Of a DNA stretch of 64,000 nt, positions 10,103 through 20,810 are shown piece by piece. Source of the DNA: Yersinia entomophaga (GTDB taxonomy: Bacteria > Pseudomonadota > Gammaproteobacteria > Enterobacterales > Enterobacteriaceae); NCBI RefSeq assembly GCF_001656035.1, contig NZ_CP010029.1:2057076-2121075 (forward strand), read 5' to 3'. The translations under genes were made by a program, and so were the position numbers. Every line of letters starts with the position of its first letter. The stretch's first letter is position 1. The notes beneath the pieces are model-generated. The model was not told the DNA's origin, searched no databases, and saw nothing but the letters and a program-made list of their open reading frames with translations.

Positions 10103-10987
10103 ATGACAAAAGTGACTGTTGCTGCAACACAAATGGCCTGTTCTTGGGACCTGCCGAAGAACATCGAAAATGCCGAGAAACTGGTGCGACAAGCTCACGC
10201 CAAAGGCGCGCAGATCATCCTGATTCAGGAGCTTTTCGCTGCACCTTATTTCTGTATTGATCAAAGCCCTGAGCACTATGCGCTGGCCCAAGAGCTGGAC
10301 AATAGCCCGCTAATTCAACATTTCTCCAAGCTGGCCGCCGAGCTGGAAGTGGTATTGCCACTGAGCTTCTTCGAACGCGCCAACAACGCTTACTATAACT
10401 CTCTGGTGATGATCGATGCCGATGGCTCGGTGCTGGATGTTTATCGTAAAACCCATATTCCAAACGGCCCGGCCTATCAGGAAAAACAATTCTTTATTCC
10501 CGGCGACACCGGTTTTAAAGTCTGGCAAACCCGTTATGCCAAAGTCGGCGTAGGTATTTGCTGGGATCAATGGTTCCCGGAAACCGCTCGCAGCCTCGCT
10601 CTGCAAGGCGCAGAAGTGATCTTCTATCCAACCGCGATTGGTTCAGAACCGGCTTTCCCAGAAATCGACAGCCAGCCACACTGGACTCGCGTACAGCAAG
10701 GCCACGCCGCAGCCAACCTGGTTCCGGTTATCGCTTCCAACCGCATCGGTACCGAAGCCAGTCAATATATCGATGGTCTGGAAATGACTTTCTACGGTTC
10801 TTCTTTCATCGCCGACCAAACCGGCGCTTTAGTGGCTCAGGCTAACAAAACCGACGAAACCGTATTAGTACATGAATTTGATTTGCAGGAAATCGCTGCA
10901 CAACGCGCTTCATGGGGCCTGTTCCGCGACCGTCGTCCTGAAATGTATCAGGCACTGGCGACTTCTGACGGCAAAACCCGGAGATAA
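10103..10987 (+). CDS. aguB: N-carbamoylputrescine amidase
   Basis: Nitrilase-superfamily amidase that turns N-carbamoylputrescine into putrescine, CO2 and ammonia. 294 aa. The Glu-Lys-Cys triad is visible: E43 (LIQELFAAP), K116 (YRKTHIP) and C153 ([10 protein letters not shown]). It lies 2 bp before aguA, so the two form one operon, a second route from SpeA-made agmatine to putrescine that does not release urea. Strong match to the plant and Pseudomonas type AguB. Confidence 0.96.
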   Translation: MTKVTVAATQMACSWDLPKNIENAEKLVRQAHAKGAQIILIQELFAAPYFCIDQSPEHYALAQELDNSPLIQHFSKLAAELEVVLPLSFFERANNAYYNSLVMIDADGSVLDVYRKTHIPNGPAYQEKQFFIPGDTGFKVWQTRYAKVGVGICWDQWFPETARSLALQGAEVIFYPTAIGSEPAFPEIDSQPHWTRVQQGHAAANLVPVIASNRIGTEASQYIDGLEMTFYGSSFIADQTGALVAQANKTDETVLVHEFDLQEIAAQRASWGLFRDRRPEMYQALATSDGKTRR

Positions 10988-10989
10988 TC

Positions 10990-12075
10990 ATGGCGTTGCA
11001 AACAACTCCTCGGCAGGACGGTTTCTATATGCCTGCCGAATGGGCACCTCAAGACGCAGTCTGGATGCTATGGCCTTACCGTCAGGATAACTGGCGCGGT
11101 AAAGGTATTCCTGCCCAACAAACTTTTGCCAAGGTTGCTGAAGCTATTGCTCGCGCCACGCCGGTATACATGGGCGTACCGGCCAAATTTATGGAGCAGG
11201 CGAAAGCCACTATGCCAGCCAATATCACATTGGTTGAAATGGAGTGTGACGACGCCTGGATGCGCGATACCGGCCCAACTATGGTTATCAATGGTAAAGG
11301 CGAACGTCGTGGCGTTGACTGGAAATTCAACGCCTGGGGCGGATTACTGGGCGGTCTGTACGCCGATTGGCGACAGGACGAAAAAGTCGCCGAACAGGTG
11401 AACCAGTTTCATAAAAACCTCAGCTATGCCGCTCCGTTGATTCTGGAAGGCGGTTCAATTCATACCGATGGCGAAGGCACACTGCTAACCACCGCGGAAT
11501 GTTTATTGAATCCAAACCGCAACCCAGACCTGAACCAAGAACAAATCGAAGCATTACTGCGGGAATATCTGGGTGTAACCCACTTTATCTGGCTGCAAGA
11601 CGGCGTATATAACGATGAAACCGACGGTCACATCGACAATATGTGCTGCTTTGTACGCCCCGGCGAAGTGGCGTTGCACTGGACCGACGACCAGCAGGAT
11701 CCGCAGTACGCCCGATCCGTGGCCGCTTACGAAGTACTATCGCAAGCGGTGGATGCCAAAGGCCGTAAGCTGAAAGTCTGGAAGCTTCCTGCGCCCGGCC
11801 CGCTGTACAACACCGAAGAAGAGACTGCCGACGTGCTGTCAACCGATGCGGTGCCTCGTACTGCCGGTGAACGTCTGGCAGGTTCTTACGTCAACTATCT
11901 GATCAGCAACCAGCAAACCATTTTCCCAATGCTGGATAGCCGTACCGATGATTTGGCCAAAGATCTGTTGCAACAAATGTATCCTGACTACGCCATTATT
12001 GGCGTTCCAGCCAGAGAGATTTTGTTGGGCGGCGGCAATATCCACTGCATTACCCAGCAGATTCCTAAGCCTTAA
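10990..12075 (+). CDS. aguA: Agmatine deiminase
   Basis: Converts agmatine to N-carbamoylputrescine and ammonia; guanidine-modifying superfamily. 361 aa. Active-site stretches: [12 protein letters not shown], the DGHIDN block, and the C-terminal GGGNIHC with nucleophile C353. Spaced 2 bp after aguB. With speA and speC this gives the strain both arginine- and ornithine-derived putrescine. A GC-rich hairpin at about 12088-12108 follows the stop but lacks a clear T run. Confidence 0.97.
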   Translation: MALQTTPRQDGFYMPAEWAPQDAVWMLWPYRQDNWRGKGIPAQQTFAKVAEAIARATPVYMGVPAKFMEQAKATMPANITLVEMECDDAWMRDTGPTMVINGKGERRGVDWKFNAWGGLLGGLYADWRQDEKVAEQVNQFHKNLSYAAPLILEGGSIHTDGEGTLLTTAECLLNPNRNPDLNQEQIEALLREYLGVTHFIWLQDGVYNDETDGHIDNMCCFVRPGEVALHWTDDQQDPQYARSVAAYEVLSQAVDAKGRKLKVWKLPAPGPLYNTEEETADVLSTDAVPRTAGERLAGSYVNYLISNQQTIFPMLDSRTDDLAKDLLQQMYPDYAIIGVPAREILLGGGNIHCITQQIPKP

Positions 12076-12225
12076 TCTGTACGTCATCAGCCCGGAACTT
12101 ATATCCGGGCTGATATTCCCCGCATACCCCCGTTGATTCTCCTGACAAATTCCCCGCTCCCAAGAGTCTCCATTGCTGGACGTCCCTCTTCGTTGCTTAT
12201 GTTTTCTCTTTCCCTCTTTCTTTTC

Positions 12226-12274
12226 TTTTGCCTTTTGCCTTTTGCCTTTTGCCTTTTGCCTTTTGCCTTTTGCC
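12226..12274. repeat. Seven perfect copies of a 7-bp tandem repeat (TTTTGCC)
   Basis: Seven uninterrupted TTTTGCC units followed by a partial unit, in the convergent gap between aguA and pilT, ending 2 bp before the pilT stop. Perfect short arrays of this kind change length by slipped-strand replication. No gene depends on it visibly. Confidence 0.97.
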
Positions 12275-12276
12275 TT

Positions 12277-13302
12277 TTAATGCTGCGTCCAACGTTGTTC
12301 TTCGGCCAGAGCCAATACGCCCTGATTTTGACGCTGTACTAAACCTTGCTCAAAAGTTTGCATTCCCATCGCTCCACCGGTTTGCATCAAACTGGTTAGC
12401 TGATGAGTTTTTCCTTCCCGGATCAGATGGCTGACTGCACCGGTTTGTACCATGGTTTCAAATATAGCCACTCGCCCTCCACCTCGTTTTGGCAACAGCT
12501 TTTGCGCAATTACGGCCATCAGGCTCCCCGCCAGCTGACTGCGTACACTGCCCTTGTCTTCCGCCGGAAATGCGTCAACCAGTCGATCAACAGCCTGCGC
12601 CGCCGTGCGGGTATGCAAGGTTCCTAACACTAAGTGTCCGGTTTCTGCTGCGGTCAGCGCCAGCGTAATGCTTTCTCTGTCCCTCAATTCCCCCAGCAAA
12701 ATGATATCCGGATCCTGCCTTAGCGCTGCCTTAAGCCCCGCACTAAAAGACGGCATGTGCTCGCCTAGTTCTCGCTGCTGAATCAAGCATCCCTGACTGT
12801 GATGAATAAATTCGATAGGATCTTCCAGCGTAATGATGTGTCGCCCTCCCATACGGTTAATCCCGTCGAGCATTCCTGCCAGCGTGGTGGATTTCCCACT
12901 GCCAGTCGCTCCGGTTATCAATATCAAACCGCTTTCACAGGGTAATAAATGATGCACGACCTCCGGTGCATCCAACTCGGCCAAAGTGGGACATTGGGCG
13001 GAAATCAAACGGAAAGCGGCGGAAAGCCCACGTTGCTGTTGAAAGAAATGCCCACGCAGCCGCGTTCCACAAGATAATGAAAATGAAAAATCAATCTGCC
13101 CATGCCGTTGTAATTTCTCATAATGCACCTCATCTAACAGTTGTCGGCTTAAATTCTGTATCCATGTCGATGTAACCTGCGCGACCTGCCTGAATATATG
13201 CAAGTCACCGCAAATTCGTAACGCGGGATGATAGCCAGTACACAGGTGCAGATCGGAGGCATTATGCTTTACACTAGCCGCCACCCATTCATTGAAATCC
13301 AT
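12277..13302 (-). CDS. PilT/YggR-type type IV pilus retraction ATPase-like protein
   Basis: Secretion-ATPase family protein of 341 aa, like E. coli YggR. N-terminal SVKHNASDLHLCTGYHPALRICGD, Walker A ITGATGSGKSTT, the Asp box LEDPIEF, Walker B DIILLGELRD and the His box TGHLVLGTLHT are all present, so the enzyme looks intact. PilT proteins power pilus retraction, but no pilus genes are adjacent. Head-to-head with yggS, only 19 bp between start codons; GGGAG supports the start. Confidence 0.9.
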   Translation of the reverse strand: MDFNEWVAASVKHNASDLHLCTGYHPALRICGDLHIFRQVAQVTSTWIQNLSRQLLDEVHYEKLQRHGQIDFSFSLSCGTRLRGHFFQQQRGLSAAFRLISAQCPTLAELDAPEVVHHLLPCESGLILITGATGSGKSTTLAGMLDGINRMGGRHIITLEDPIEFIHHSQGCLIQQRELGEHMPSFSAGLKAALRQDPDIILLGELRDRESITLALTAAETGHLVLGTLHTRTAAQAVDRLVDAFPAEDKGSVRSQLAGSLMAVIAQKLLPKRGGGRVAIFETMVQTGAVSHLIREGKTHQLTSLMQTGGAMGMQTFEQGLVQRQNQGVLALAEEQRWTQH

Positions 13303-13321
13303 ATCAAACTCCCGGGGTCAT

Positions 13322-14035
13322 ATGAGCACTATCCAACAGAACCTACAGGATGTCAGGAACCGGATCGCCGCTGCTGCAAGGAATTGCGAACGCTCCCCAG
13401 AAGAAATTACGCTGCTTGCAGTCAGTAAAACCAAACCTGTGGCCGCGATCGAAGAAGCCATTGCCGCCGGGCAACACGCCTTTGGTGAAAACTACGTTCA
13501 GGAAGGGGTGGATAAAATCCACTATTTCGCCGGGAATCCCGAGTTGGAATGGCACTTTATTGGCCCGCTGCAATCCAATAAAAGCCGTCTGGTAGCGGAA
13601 AATTTTGCCTGGTGCCATACCGTTGACAGGCTCAAAATTGCCAAGCGCCTGAGTGAACAACGCCCGGCGGACATGCCTGCACTGAATGTTCTGATTCAGG
13701 TCAATATCAGCGATGAGCAAAGCAAATCCGGCATTCAGCTCGCCGAACTCCCTGAGTTGGCCGCCAGTATTTATGGTTTACCAAACTTGAAATTACGGGG
13801 TTTGATGGCAATTCCAGCGCCAGAAAGCGATTTTGAACGTCAGCTTGCCGTTTTTCAGCAGATGAATCAGGCTTTCTTAACCTTAAAACAGCGCTACCCT
13901 GAAATAGATACGCTTTCTATGGGTATGACCGACGATATGGCTGCCGCCATCAGCGCTGGTAGCAACTTGGTGCGCATCGGCACTGCCATTTTTGGCGCTC
14001 GCGACTATGGTTCCACCGCGCCAGCGCAGGCTTAA
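13322..14035 (+). CDS. yggS: PLP homeostasis protein
   Basis: 237 aa from the ATG at 13322, matching E. coli YggS. K36 in LLAVSKTKP is the PLP-binding lysine; HFIGPLQSNK and SMGMTDDMAAAI close the fold. It buffers pyridoxal phosphate and affects amino-acid metabolism, with no known catalysis. The longer frame from 13292 would overlap pilT and is not supported. It is 12 bp upstream of proC, probably one operon through hemW. Confidence 0.95.
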   Translation: MSTIQQNLQDVRNRIAAAARNCERSPEEITLLAVSKTKPVAAIEEAIAAGQHAFGENYVQEGVDKIHYFAGNPELEWHFIGPLQSNKSRLVAENFAWCHTVDRLKIAKRLSEQRPADMPALNVLIQVNISDEQSKSGIQLAELPELAASIYGLPNLKLRGLMAIPAPESDFERQLAVFQQMNQAFLTLKQRYPEIDTLSMGMTDDMAAAISAGSNLVRIGTAIFGARDYGSTAPAQA

Positions 14036-14047
14036 TCGAGGATATTT

Positions 14048-14869
14048 ATGCAACATCGCAAAATTACATTTATCGGCGCGGGCAATATGGCGCGCGCAAT
14101 TATCGCGGGTCTGGTTGCAGGCGGGTATCCGGCTAAATTAATCAGCGTCTGCGCTCCTTCAGCCACCCATCGTGATGCTCTGGCGCAGGAATTTGGCGTA
14201 ATCAGTAGCAGTGATAACGTGGCTCAGACTCGTGAAGCCGAAGTAGTGGTACTTTCGGTGAAACCGCAAATGATGGCCGATGTCTGCAAGCCATTGAGTG
14301 AGCAGGTAGATTTCGGTAAGAAACTGGTATTATCCATCGCGGCCGGCATCAGCGTTTCGCGTTTTTACGCTTTGCTGGGAGACAAGCTGAATCTGGTGCG
14401 AATTATGCCTAATACGCCCTCTCTGGTAGGAAAAGGCATGAGCGGGCTTTATGCGCCGGAGCAGGTTAACCAGGCCGATCGCGATTTTACCTCTCAATTA
14501 ATGGGTTCAGTCGGTAAAGTGTGTTGGGTCAACGATGAAAGCGGCATTAATCAGGTTATTGCCGCCGCAGGCAGTGCGCCAGCCTATTTCTTCTTGTTTA
14601 TGGAAGCAATGCAGCAAGAAGCGGAACGTTTAGGGTTTGATAGCGAAACCGCACGCCTGCTGGTACAGCAAGCGGCTTCTGGCGCTACAGCGCTAGTCGA
14701 GGCCAACCCGCAGCTACCGCTATCGACTTTGCGCGAGCAGGTCACTTCGAAAGGTGGCACCACGGCGGAAGCGCTGCGCGTATTTAATGAGCAACATTTG
14801 TCGGATATTGTTTCCCATGCCATGCAGGCCGCAATCAGCCGCGCCCAGGAGATGGAGAAACTGTTTTAA
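14048..14869 (+). CDS. proC: Pyrroline-5-carboxylate reductase
   Basis: Last step of proline synthesis, reducing pyrroline-5-carboxylate with NAD(P)H. 273 aa. N-terminal Rossmann motif FIGAGNMARAIIAG; C-terminal LREQVTSKGGTTAEALRVF is the P5C reductase signature. GAGGA lies 5-9 nt before the ATG. Second gene of the yggS cluster. Confidence 0.97.
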   Translation: MQHRKITFIGAGNMARAIIAGLVAGGYPAKLISVCAPSATHRDALAQEFGVISSSDNVAQTREAEVVVLSVKPQMMADVCKPLSEQVDFGKKLVLSIAAGISVSRFYALLGDKLNLVRIMPNTPSLVGKGMSGLYAPEQVNQADRDFTSQLMGSVGKVCWVNDESGINQVIAAAGSAPAYFFLFMEAMQQEAERLGFDSETARLLVQQAASGATALVEANPQLPLSTLREQVTSKGGTTAEALRVFNEQHLSDIVSHAMQAAISRAQEMEKLF

Positions 14870-14985
14870 TCCATCCAATGGCTGATAAGACTGATTTACA
14901 AAACAATACGCTCCCCCTAAGCCTTTATCATTAAGATAGAGGTACTTTACAGACACTTGAATATGATTAAGGACTAAAGGCAACC

Positions 14986-15540
14986 ATGCTAACGCTGACT
15001 TTTTTGGCTAAAACCGTCATTGACCTTTACGTCATGGTGCTGCTATTACGCATCTGGATGCAAATGGTACACAGTGACTTTTACAACCCGTTTTCGCAGT
15101 TCGTGGTGAAAATCACTCAGCCGATCGTTGGCCCGCTGCGACGAATTATTCCGTCATTAGGCCCGATAGATAGCGCTTCTCTGCTGTTGGCCTTCCTGTT
15201 GATGACCATCAAATACCCGCTATTACTGCTGATTCAGGGCGGCGGCATGTCCCTCAGCCCTTATAACCTGCTGTTTGGCGTAATTTCACTGGTTAAGGCC
15301 GCCGGTTATCTGATCTTCTGGGTGATGATTATCCGTGCATTGATGAGTTGGGTTAGCCAGGGCCGAAGCCCGATGGACTATCTGCTATATCAACTGACCG
15401 AGCCGCTGATGGCACCGATCCGCCGTATTCTGCCAGCAATGGGCGGGATCGATTTTTCCGGCATGGTAGTTATCCTGATCCTGTATCTGATCAATTATTT
15501 AGGTATGGATCTGTTAGGCGAGCTCTGGTTCGTACTGTGA
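14986..15540 (+). CDS. yggT: YggT family inner-membrane protein
   Basis: 184 aa with two YGGT repeats, each a pair of hydrophobic segments with a conserved W(M/V)xxx...P(I/L)...P(I/L)RRI(L/I)P block ([15 protein letters not shown] and [16 protein letters not shown]). Function is not settled; linked to osmotic tolerance in enterobacteria and to membrane or division processes elsewhere. Its TGA overlaps the GTG start of yggU by 4 bp. Confidence 0.93.
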   Translation: MLTLTFLAKTVIDLYVMVLLLRIWMQMVHSDFYNPFSQFVVKITQPIVGPLRRIIPSLGPIDSASLLLAFLLMTIKYPLLLLIQGGGMSLSPYNLLFGVISLVKAAGYLIFWVMIIRALMSWVSQGRSPMDYLLYQLTEPLMAPIRRILPAMGGIDFSGMVVILILYLINYLGMDLLGELWFVL

Positions 15541-15827
15541 GTGCAGTCACTCCCCTGCTGGACGGGCTGGCGATCAGGCTATATATTCAGCCGAAAGCCA
15601 GCCGCGATCAGATTATCGGTTTACATGGCGATGAGTTAAAAGTCGCCATTACCGCCCCGCCGGTTGATGGGCAGGCCAACGCCCATTTGATCAAATTTAT
15701 AGCCAAACAGTTTCGAGTGGCCAAAAGCCACGTCATCATCGAAAAAGGTGAGCTGGGGCGGCATAAACAGATCAAAATTATTCATCCGCAGCAGATTCCA
15801 CCTCAGGTTGCAGCACTGCTCGAATAG
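15537..15827 (+). CDS. yggU: YggU family protein (UPF0235/DUF167)
   Basis: 96 aa starting at a GTG (15537) that overlaps the yggT stop as GTGA, so translation is coupled. [41 protein letters not shown] is the DUF167 signature. Small cytosolic protein of unknown function. Confidence 0.93.
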   Translation: MSAVTPLLDGLAIRLYIQPKASRDQIIGLHGDELKVAITAPPVDGQANAHLIKFIAKQFRVAKSHVIIEKGELGRHKQIKIIHPQQIPPQVAALLE

Positions 15828-15950
15828 TCGGATAACTCCGCTGCTCCATTTTGAATGGCACGAAATAAATTCAATCAATGGCACAAAACCATCAGGTTTA
15901 TCTCACGATGGAAAGCAGGTTACCGGCGTAACAATCAATCAGGATTTACC

Positions 15951-16544
15951 ATGCAAAAAGTCGTTTTAGCTACCGGTAACGCCGGTAAAGTACGTGAGTT
16001 AGCCAGCCTGCTGGCGGATTTCGGTCTGGACGTGGTTGCGCAAACCGAGATGGGCGTTGAGTCTGCGGAAGAAACCGGTTTAACCTTTATCGAAAATGCC
16101 ATTCTGAAAGCTCGTCATGCGGCACAGGTCACAGGATTGCCCGCCATTGCCGATGATTCTGGTCTGGCCGTCGATGCGCTGAGCGGCGCTCCGGGCATTT
16201 ATTCGGCGCGCTATGCTGGTGTTGATGCCAGCGATAGGGAAAACCTGGAGAAACTGTTGGTAAGCCTACAGAATGTGCCTGAAGGACAACGCGGTGCGCA
16301 GTTCCATTGTGTTCTGGTGTATATGCGTCACGCCGAAGATCCTACGCCTCTGGTGTTCCACGGCAGTTGGCCTGGCGTGATTGCACGGGCAGCATCCGGC
16401 GCAGGTGGCTTTGGCTACGATCCTATTTTTTACGTACCGGAATTAGGCAAAACAGCCGCAGAACTGAGCCGCGAAGAAAAACAGGCAGTATCGCATCGCG
16501 GTAAGGCCTTGAAATTAATGCTGGATGCCCTGCGAAATGCTTAA
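15951..16544 (+). CDS. rdgB: dITP/XTP pyrophosphatase
   Basis: Removes deaminated purine triphosphates (dITP, ITP, XTP) from the nucleotide pool. 197 aa from the ATG at 15951 ([17 protein letters not shown]), with AGGA upstream; the longer frame from 15855 adds 32 residues foreign to the family. [25 protein letters not shown] and GFGYDPIF are the Ham1 signatures. Overlaps hemW by 8 bp. Confidence 0.97.
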   Translation: MQKVVLATGNAGKVRELASLLADFGLDVVAQTEMGVESAEETGLTFIENAILKARHAAQVTGLPAIADDSGLAVDALSGAPGIYSARYAGVDASDRENLEKLLVSLQNVPEGQRGAQFHCVLVYMRHAEDPTPLVFHGSWPGVIARAASGAGGFGYDPIFYVPELGKTAAELSREEKQAVSHRGKALKLMLDALRNA

Positions 16545-17667
16545 GTTGCCACCGCTTAGTCTTTATATCCATATTCCGTGGTGCGTACAGAAATGTCCTT
16601 ATTGCGATTTTAACTCCCATGCGTTGAAAGGAGATGTTCCTCATCAGGAATATGTCGATCACTTGCTGGCCGATTTGGACGCCGATCTGCCGCTGACCAG
16701 CGGACGAGAAATCGGCACCATTTTTATCGGCGGCGGTACGCCCAGTTTACTGAGTGCAGAAGCGATGCAAAGTCTGCTGGACGGCGTTAGAGCACGCCTG
16801 CCGGTTGCAGCAGATGCCGAAATCACCATGGAAGCCAATCCCGGCACCGTTGAGGCCGATCGCTTCAGCGGCTACCAGCGGGCCGGTGTCAATCGCATCT
16901 CTATCGGCGTGCAGAGCTTTAACGAGCAGAAATTAGTGCGTCTGGGGCGGATACACGGCCCAGAAGAGGCTAAACGCGCTGCGGCGCTGGCAACCTCTTT
17001 GGGTTTACGTAGCTTTAATCTGGATTTGATGCATGGATTGCCGGATCAAATGCTGGAAGAGGCGCTGGACGATTTACGTCAGGCCATCGCACTAAACCCC
17101 CCTCATTTATCCTGGTACCAGCTAACTATCGAACCCAATACCGGTTTCAGCTCGCGTCCGCCCAAGTTGCCGGATGATGATGCGCTGTGGGATATTTTCG
17201 AGCAAGGTCACCAGTTGCTTAGCGCTGCGGGTTATCAGCAGTATGAAACCTCGGCCTACGCAAAGCCCGGTTACCAGTGCCAGCACAACCTTAATTATTG
17301 GCGCTTTGGCGACTATCTGGGCATTGGCTGCGGCGCTCACGGAAAAGTGACTTTTAGCGATGGTCGCATTCTTCGCACGGTGAAAACCAAGCATCCACGC
17401 GGTTTCATGCAAGGCAAATATATGGACAGGCAACATGAGGTTGAAATAGCCGACCGGCCGTTTGAATTCTTCATGAACCGTTTCCGTCTATTGGAAGCCG
17501 CGCCGCGCGGTGATTTCTATAATTTTACCGGTCTGGAAGAAAGCACCATTCGCTCGCAGCTGGATCAGGCTATCGCCAAAGGCTATATGCTGGAAACCGA
17601 TGAACACTGGCAGATTACCGAAAAAGGAAAGCTATTCCTGAATTCATTGCTGGAACTGTTTTTATAG
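16537..17667 (+). CDS. hemW: Radical SAM heme chaperone HemW
   Basis: 376 aa from the ATG at 16537 inside the end of rdgB. The radical-SAM cluster motif is C16-xxx-C20-xx-C23 ([11 protein letters not shown]), followed by [10 protein letters not shown] and MEANPGTVE. HemW binds heme and hands it to respiratory proteins; it lacks the extra cysteine of true HemN, so it is not expected to oxidise coproporphyrinogen. Last gene of the yggS-hemW run, ending at a terminator. Confidence 0.97.
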   Translation: MLKLPPLSLYIHIPWCVQKCPYCDFNSHALKGDVPHQEYVDHLLADLDADLPLTSGREIGTIFIGGGTPSLLSAEAMQSLLDGVRARLPVAADAEITMEANPGTVEADRFSGYQRAGVNRISIGVQSFNEQKLVRLGRIHGPEEAKRAAALATSLGLRSFNLDLMHGLPDQMLEEALDDLRQAIALNPPHLSWYQLTIEPNTGFSSRPPKLPDDDALWDIFEQGHQLLSAAGYQQYETSAYAKPGYQCQHNLNYWRFGDYLGIGCGAHGKVTFSDGRILRTVKTKHPRGFMQGKYMDRQHEVEIADRPFEFFMNRFRLLEAAPRGDFYNFTGLEESTIRSQLDQAIAKGYMLETDEHWQITEKGKLFLNSLLELFL

Positions 17668-17684
17668 TTGTCAGAGCGCATCGT

Positions 17685-17713
17685 AAAAAAACGGGCATTC
17701 GCCCGTTTTTTAT
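17685..17713. terminator. Bidirectional terminator between hemW and yggN
   Basis: A run of seven A, the stem ACGGGC / GCCCGT around a 4-nt loop, and a run of six T. It serves the convergent hemW (plus) and yggN (minus). Confidence 0.9.
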
Positions 17714-17728
17714 TTTATCGGATGGAAC

Positions 17729-18448
17729 TCAATTTAAGGCTTTGAGCAGCTCAATACGCTGTTGCTCTAGCGTGGTCACCCGACCGCAAACTTCATGGCC
17801 GAAGTTCTGGAAATCTTGTTCCTGATTGTTCCATTCAGTCTGAATCGCTTGCTGCAACCCCCCCAGATTGCCCATTATCGCCTGCAATGGATTATTGGAA
17901 GAACCGCTCGTCGCCTGCTTAACGCCCATTTCATTCAGGCTATCCTGCAAAACGCCCCCCAGACTCTGTTGCACGATGGCGCGACCGTCCTTCTCTACTT
18001 GGGCAATGGCCTGATGGTGGAAAGTCAGACCGTCGCTGCGTTTCTCAATGATGCGGCTCATTTGCTGTTTCAGCTGATCGTTCAACGTCGTCAGCCGGTT
18101 ACGCACATTACTGCTGCTCCCCAACTGTTGCACAATGACGTTATCCAAAGAAACCCGGGCTTTTTCCAGATGCTGTTGCGCGCCTTTATCAATCCACGGC
18201 AAATCTTTACGCAATGCGCTCTGATAGCTGAACGCTTTCTGCCGCTGAGCCTCTGTGAGAGTCAATGTTTTGCCGTTGCGAATCACATCACCATCCGGTG
18301 AGATTTGCAGATTTCCGCTGGCTCCCACAACCTGTACGCTCTGCGGACTGATAATCACATCATCCTGAGGTTTTACGTTGCACTGATATTCTGCGTGAAC
18401 CTGTCCCGCAGCCAATAACAAAAGCGCCAGTCCTGCTTTTCGTAACAT
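17729..18448 (-). CDS. yggN: YggN family periplasmic protein (DUF2884)
   Basis: 239 aa with a signal peptide (MLRKAGLALLLLAAGQVHA, cleaved near residue 19). The body is largely helical and charged, with a conserved DDVIISPQSVQVVGASGNLQI start of the mature part. Function unknown; homologues sit beside hemW and glsB in related genomes. Confidence 0.9.
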   Translation of the reverse strand: MLRKAGLALLLLAAGQVHAEYQCNVKPQDDVIISPQSVQVVGASGNLQISPDGDVIRNGKTLTLTEAQRQKAFSYQSALRKDLPWIDKGAQQHLEKARVSLDNVIVQQLGSSSNVRNRLTTLNDQLKQQMSRIIEKRSDGLTFHHQAIAQVEKDGRAIVQQSLGGVLQDSLNEMGVKQATSGSSNNPLQAIMGNLGGLQQAIQTEWNNQEQDFQNFGHEVCGRVTTLEQQRIELLKALN

Positions 18449-18527
18449 AGATTCTCCTGAGAAACCGTTTATCTACCGCTAATTATGACACTGCCTGAGT
18501 TTTATCGCCGCCAGTAGTGGACTGATC

Positions 18528-19454
18528 CTAAAAGATTGAGCGACCAATCCGCTGGGCAAGTAACTCTAAGGCAGCGGTTCCGGCCAATGAGTTCCCTGAG
18601 ACATCCAGTTCCGGTGACCATACCGCAATGCACATCTCATCAGGCACCACGGCAATAATTCCGCCGCCGACACCGGATTTCCCCGGCATACCCACGCGGA
18701 ATGCAAACTCGCCGGCACCGTCATACATACCGCTGGTTATCATTAACGCATTGATTTGTCTGGCTTGAATCGGTGAAATAATCTGTTCGGCATGATTGAT
18801 TGGCCGCCCCTGATTTGCCAGATAAACAAAACAGCGAGCCAGCTCGATGCAGCTCATACGCATGGCGCAATAATGGAAGTAAGTTTGCAGCACGGTCAAA
18901 ACATCGTTGTCAAAATTGCCAAAAGATTTCATCAGATAAGCGATGGCCGCATTGCGATCCGAATGTTCAAATTCAGAACGTGCCACCCGGCTGTCATAGC
19001 CGATAGAGACATCATCGACCAACTGGCGCACCACTTCCAGCATCCGCTGCTTAGGCGCACTCAGGCGACTTTGAAGCATGTCGCAAATCACCAGCGCCCC
19101 CGGATTAATAAAGGGATTACGTGGCTTCCCTTGCTCCAACTCCAGCTGTACCAATGAGTTAAACGGCTGGCCCGATGGCTCTTTTCCCACTCGCCGCCAC
19201 ACTTCATCCTCGCCGTAGCGCCCTAAAGCCAGAGTCAGGCTGAGCACTTTAGAAATCGACTGGATTGAGAAACGCTCTTCCGCATCACCCGCCTGAAAAA
19301 TCTGACCATCGACGCCGCAAACCGCAATACCCAGCTTATCTGCGGAAACTTCCGCCAGGGCTGGAATATAGTTAGCGACTTTCCCTTGCCCAATCATCGG
19401 TCTAACCTGATCGAGGATATCTTCCAACAGCGTATTCGATAACGTCTTTACCAC
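18528..19454 (-). CDS. glsB: Glutaminase
   Basis: Hydrolyses glutamine to glutamate and ammonia; in E. coli this family contributes to acid resistance or nitrogen metabolism. 308 aa, the family length. The serine-lysine catalytic pair is in [28 protein letters not shown] and [24 protein letters not shown] are further signatures. A terminator stands between it and the upstream yggL, so it is probably transcribed on its own. Confidence 0.95.
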   Translation of the reverse strand: MVKTLSNTLLEDILDQVRPMIGQGKVANYIPALAEVSADKLGIAVCGVDGQIFQAGDAEERFSIQSISKVLSLTLALGRYGEDEVWRRVGKEPSGQPFNSLVQLELEQGKPRNPFINPGALVICDMLQSRLSAPKQRMLEVVRQLVDDVSIGYDSRVARSEFEHSDRNAAIAYLMKSFGNFDNDVLTVLQTYFHYCAMRMSCIELARCFVYLANQGRPINHAEQIISPIQARQINALMITSGMYDGAGEFAFRVGMPGKSGVGGGIIAVVPDEMCIAVWSPELDVSGNSLAGTAALELLAQRIGRSIF

Positions 19455-19483
19455 GGAAATACTCCAGTACTTTCCCCAATAAA

Positions 19484-19510
19484 AATAAAGGCGCCTATAG
19501 CGGCGCCCTT
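19484..19510 (-). terminator. Terminator after yggL
   Basis: On the minus strand GGGCGCC and GGCGCC arms flank a short loop (GCTATA) and are followed by TTTATTTTTAT. It closes trmB-yggL upstream of glsB. Confidence 0.75.
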
Positions 19511-19539
19511 ATTATCAAACAGTGGTCAGATCGTTAGGA

Positions 19540-19866
19540 TCAATCCCACCAGATATCAAACAGCTCGCTGGTTTCTACGTTTTTCATTTTACGAGCTTCC
19601 AGCCATTTGCTGACCAATGCACGGTGCTCATCGGTGCAATGACCGATTTCCTGCAGGCAGATTAGGCCTTCCCACTGCATGTAGCCACTACCGTCGAAAG
19701 CCAAACCGTTTGGTTCAATAACTTCGTCGATAAATGCGTCTACGGTGGAATCGATCACATCAACGCCAGTGCCTTCAGGGAAGGTCCACTGAACGGAGAA
19801 ACCTAATTCCTGAAACTCATCGATGTGCATTTTCTTGCGTAAACGACGACTGCGATTGTTAGCCAT
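19540..19866 (-). CDS. yggL: YggL family protein (DUF469)
   Basis: 108 aa, beginning [25 protein letters not shown]. Small acidic protein of the DUF469 family; E. coli YggL has been reported with 50S ribosomal subunits, a role I take from memory. Its start overlaps the trmB stop by one base, so it follows trmB in one operon. Confidence 0.92.
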   Translation of the reverse strand: MANNRSRRLRKKMHIDEFQELGFSVQWTFPEGTGVDVIDSTVDAFIDEVIEPNGLAFDGSGYMQWEGLICLQEIGHCTDEHRALVSKWLEARKMKNVETSELFDIWWD

Positions 19867-20585
19867 TATTCTTTCCTCTCAAACATCAGATCCCAAACGC
19901 CATGTCCCAGACGCTGGCCACGTAATTCAAATTTCGTCAACGGACGTGAATCCGGACGAGGAACATAGTCATTGGTTTCGGAAAGATTACGGTATCCGGA
20001 GACGGCCGACATCACTTCCAACATATGTTCCGCATAAGGTTGCCAATCGGTGGCCATATGGAATACGCCGCCGACTTTTAATTTACTTTTTACCAGTTCC
20101 ACAAACGGAGTCTGGACAATACGACGCTTATTGTGGCGCGCCTTATGCCATGGGTCGGGGAAGAATAGCTGAACCATATCCAGCGAACCTTCCGGGATCA
20201 TGTTTTCCAGTACTTCAACCGCATCGTGACACATCACGCGCAAATTGTTCAGTTCCGCTTCATGAGCGCTGCCCAAACAGGCGCCAACGCCCGGCGAGTG
20301 AACTTCGATACCTAAAAAGTTCTGCTGCGGATTATTGGCTGCCATGGTGACCAAAGAGGTACCCATACCGAAACCAATTTCCAATACTGTCGGCGCTTCA
20401 CGGCCAAACAGCGTGCTCAGCTCAACCGGGGTCGTTTGATATTCTACGCCCATCACCGGCCAGTAGTTATCCAGCGCAAACTGTTGGCCCTTGGTTAAGC
20501 GCCCTTGCCGGCGGACAAAACTACGAATACGGCGCAGTGCGCGACCGTTTTCATCAAACTCCGGAGATATGACGTCATTTATCAT
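19866..20585 (-). CDS. trmB: tRNA (guanine-N7-)-methyltransferase
   Basis: Forms m7G46 in the variable loop of many tRNAs using SAM. 239 aa. SAM site [16 protein letters not shown], then [21 protein letters not shown], the TrmB signature, and [17 protein letters not shown]. Divergent from mutY across about 225 bp, as in E. coli. Confidence 0.97.
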   Translation of the reverse strand: MINDVISPEFDENGRALRRIRSFVRRQGRLTKGQQFALDNYWPVMGVEYQTTPVELSTLFGREAPTVLEIGFGMGTSLVTMAANNPQQNFLGIEVHSPGVGACLGSAHEAELNNLRVMCHDAVEVLENMIPEGSLDMVQLFFPDPWHKARHNKRRIVQTPFVELVKSKLKVGGVFHMATDWQPYAEHMLEVMSAVSGYRNLSETNDYVPRPDSRPLTKFELRGQRLGHGVWDLMFERKE

Positions 20586-20810
20586 GGTGCTTTCTGTCTG
20601 TTGAGTTGCGCAAAATAAGAACGCGCATTATGCAAAGATACGCTAGTTTATCAACTATGAACGCGAGAAGTACAAATTTAACCACGAAATGATTCATTAT
20701 TACCGACGAAACTTCGCCAACCCCTCGGAAAGTTCCGGTTTACAGCCTTCAGACTCTATGCTGCAATCCCAGCCCTAAATTATTTCTCTGCCGGATATCG
20801 ATACTTACCT

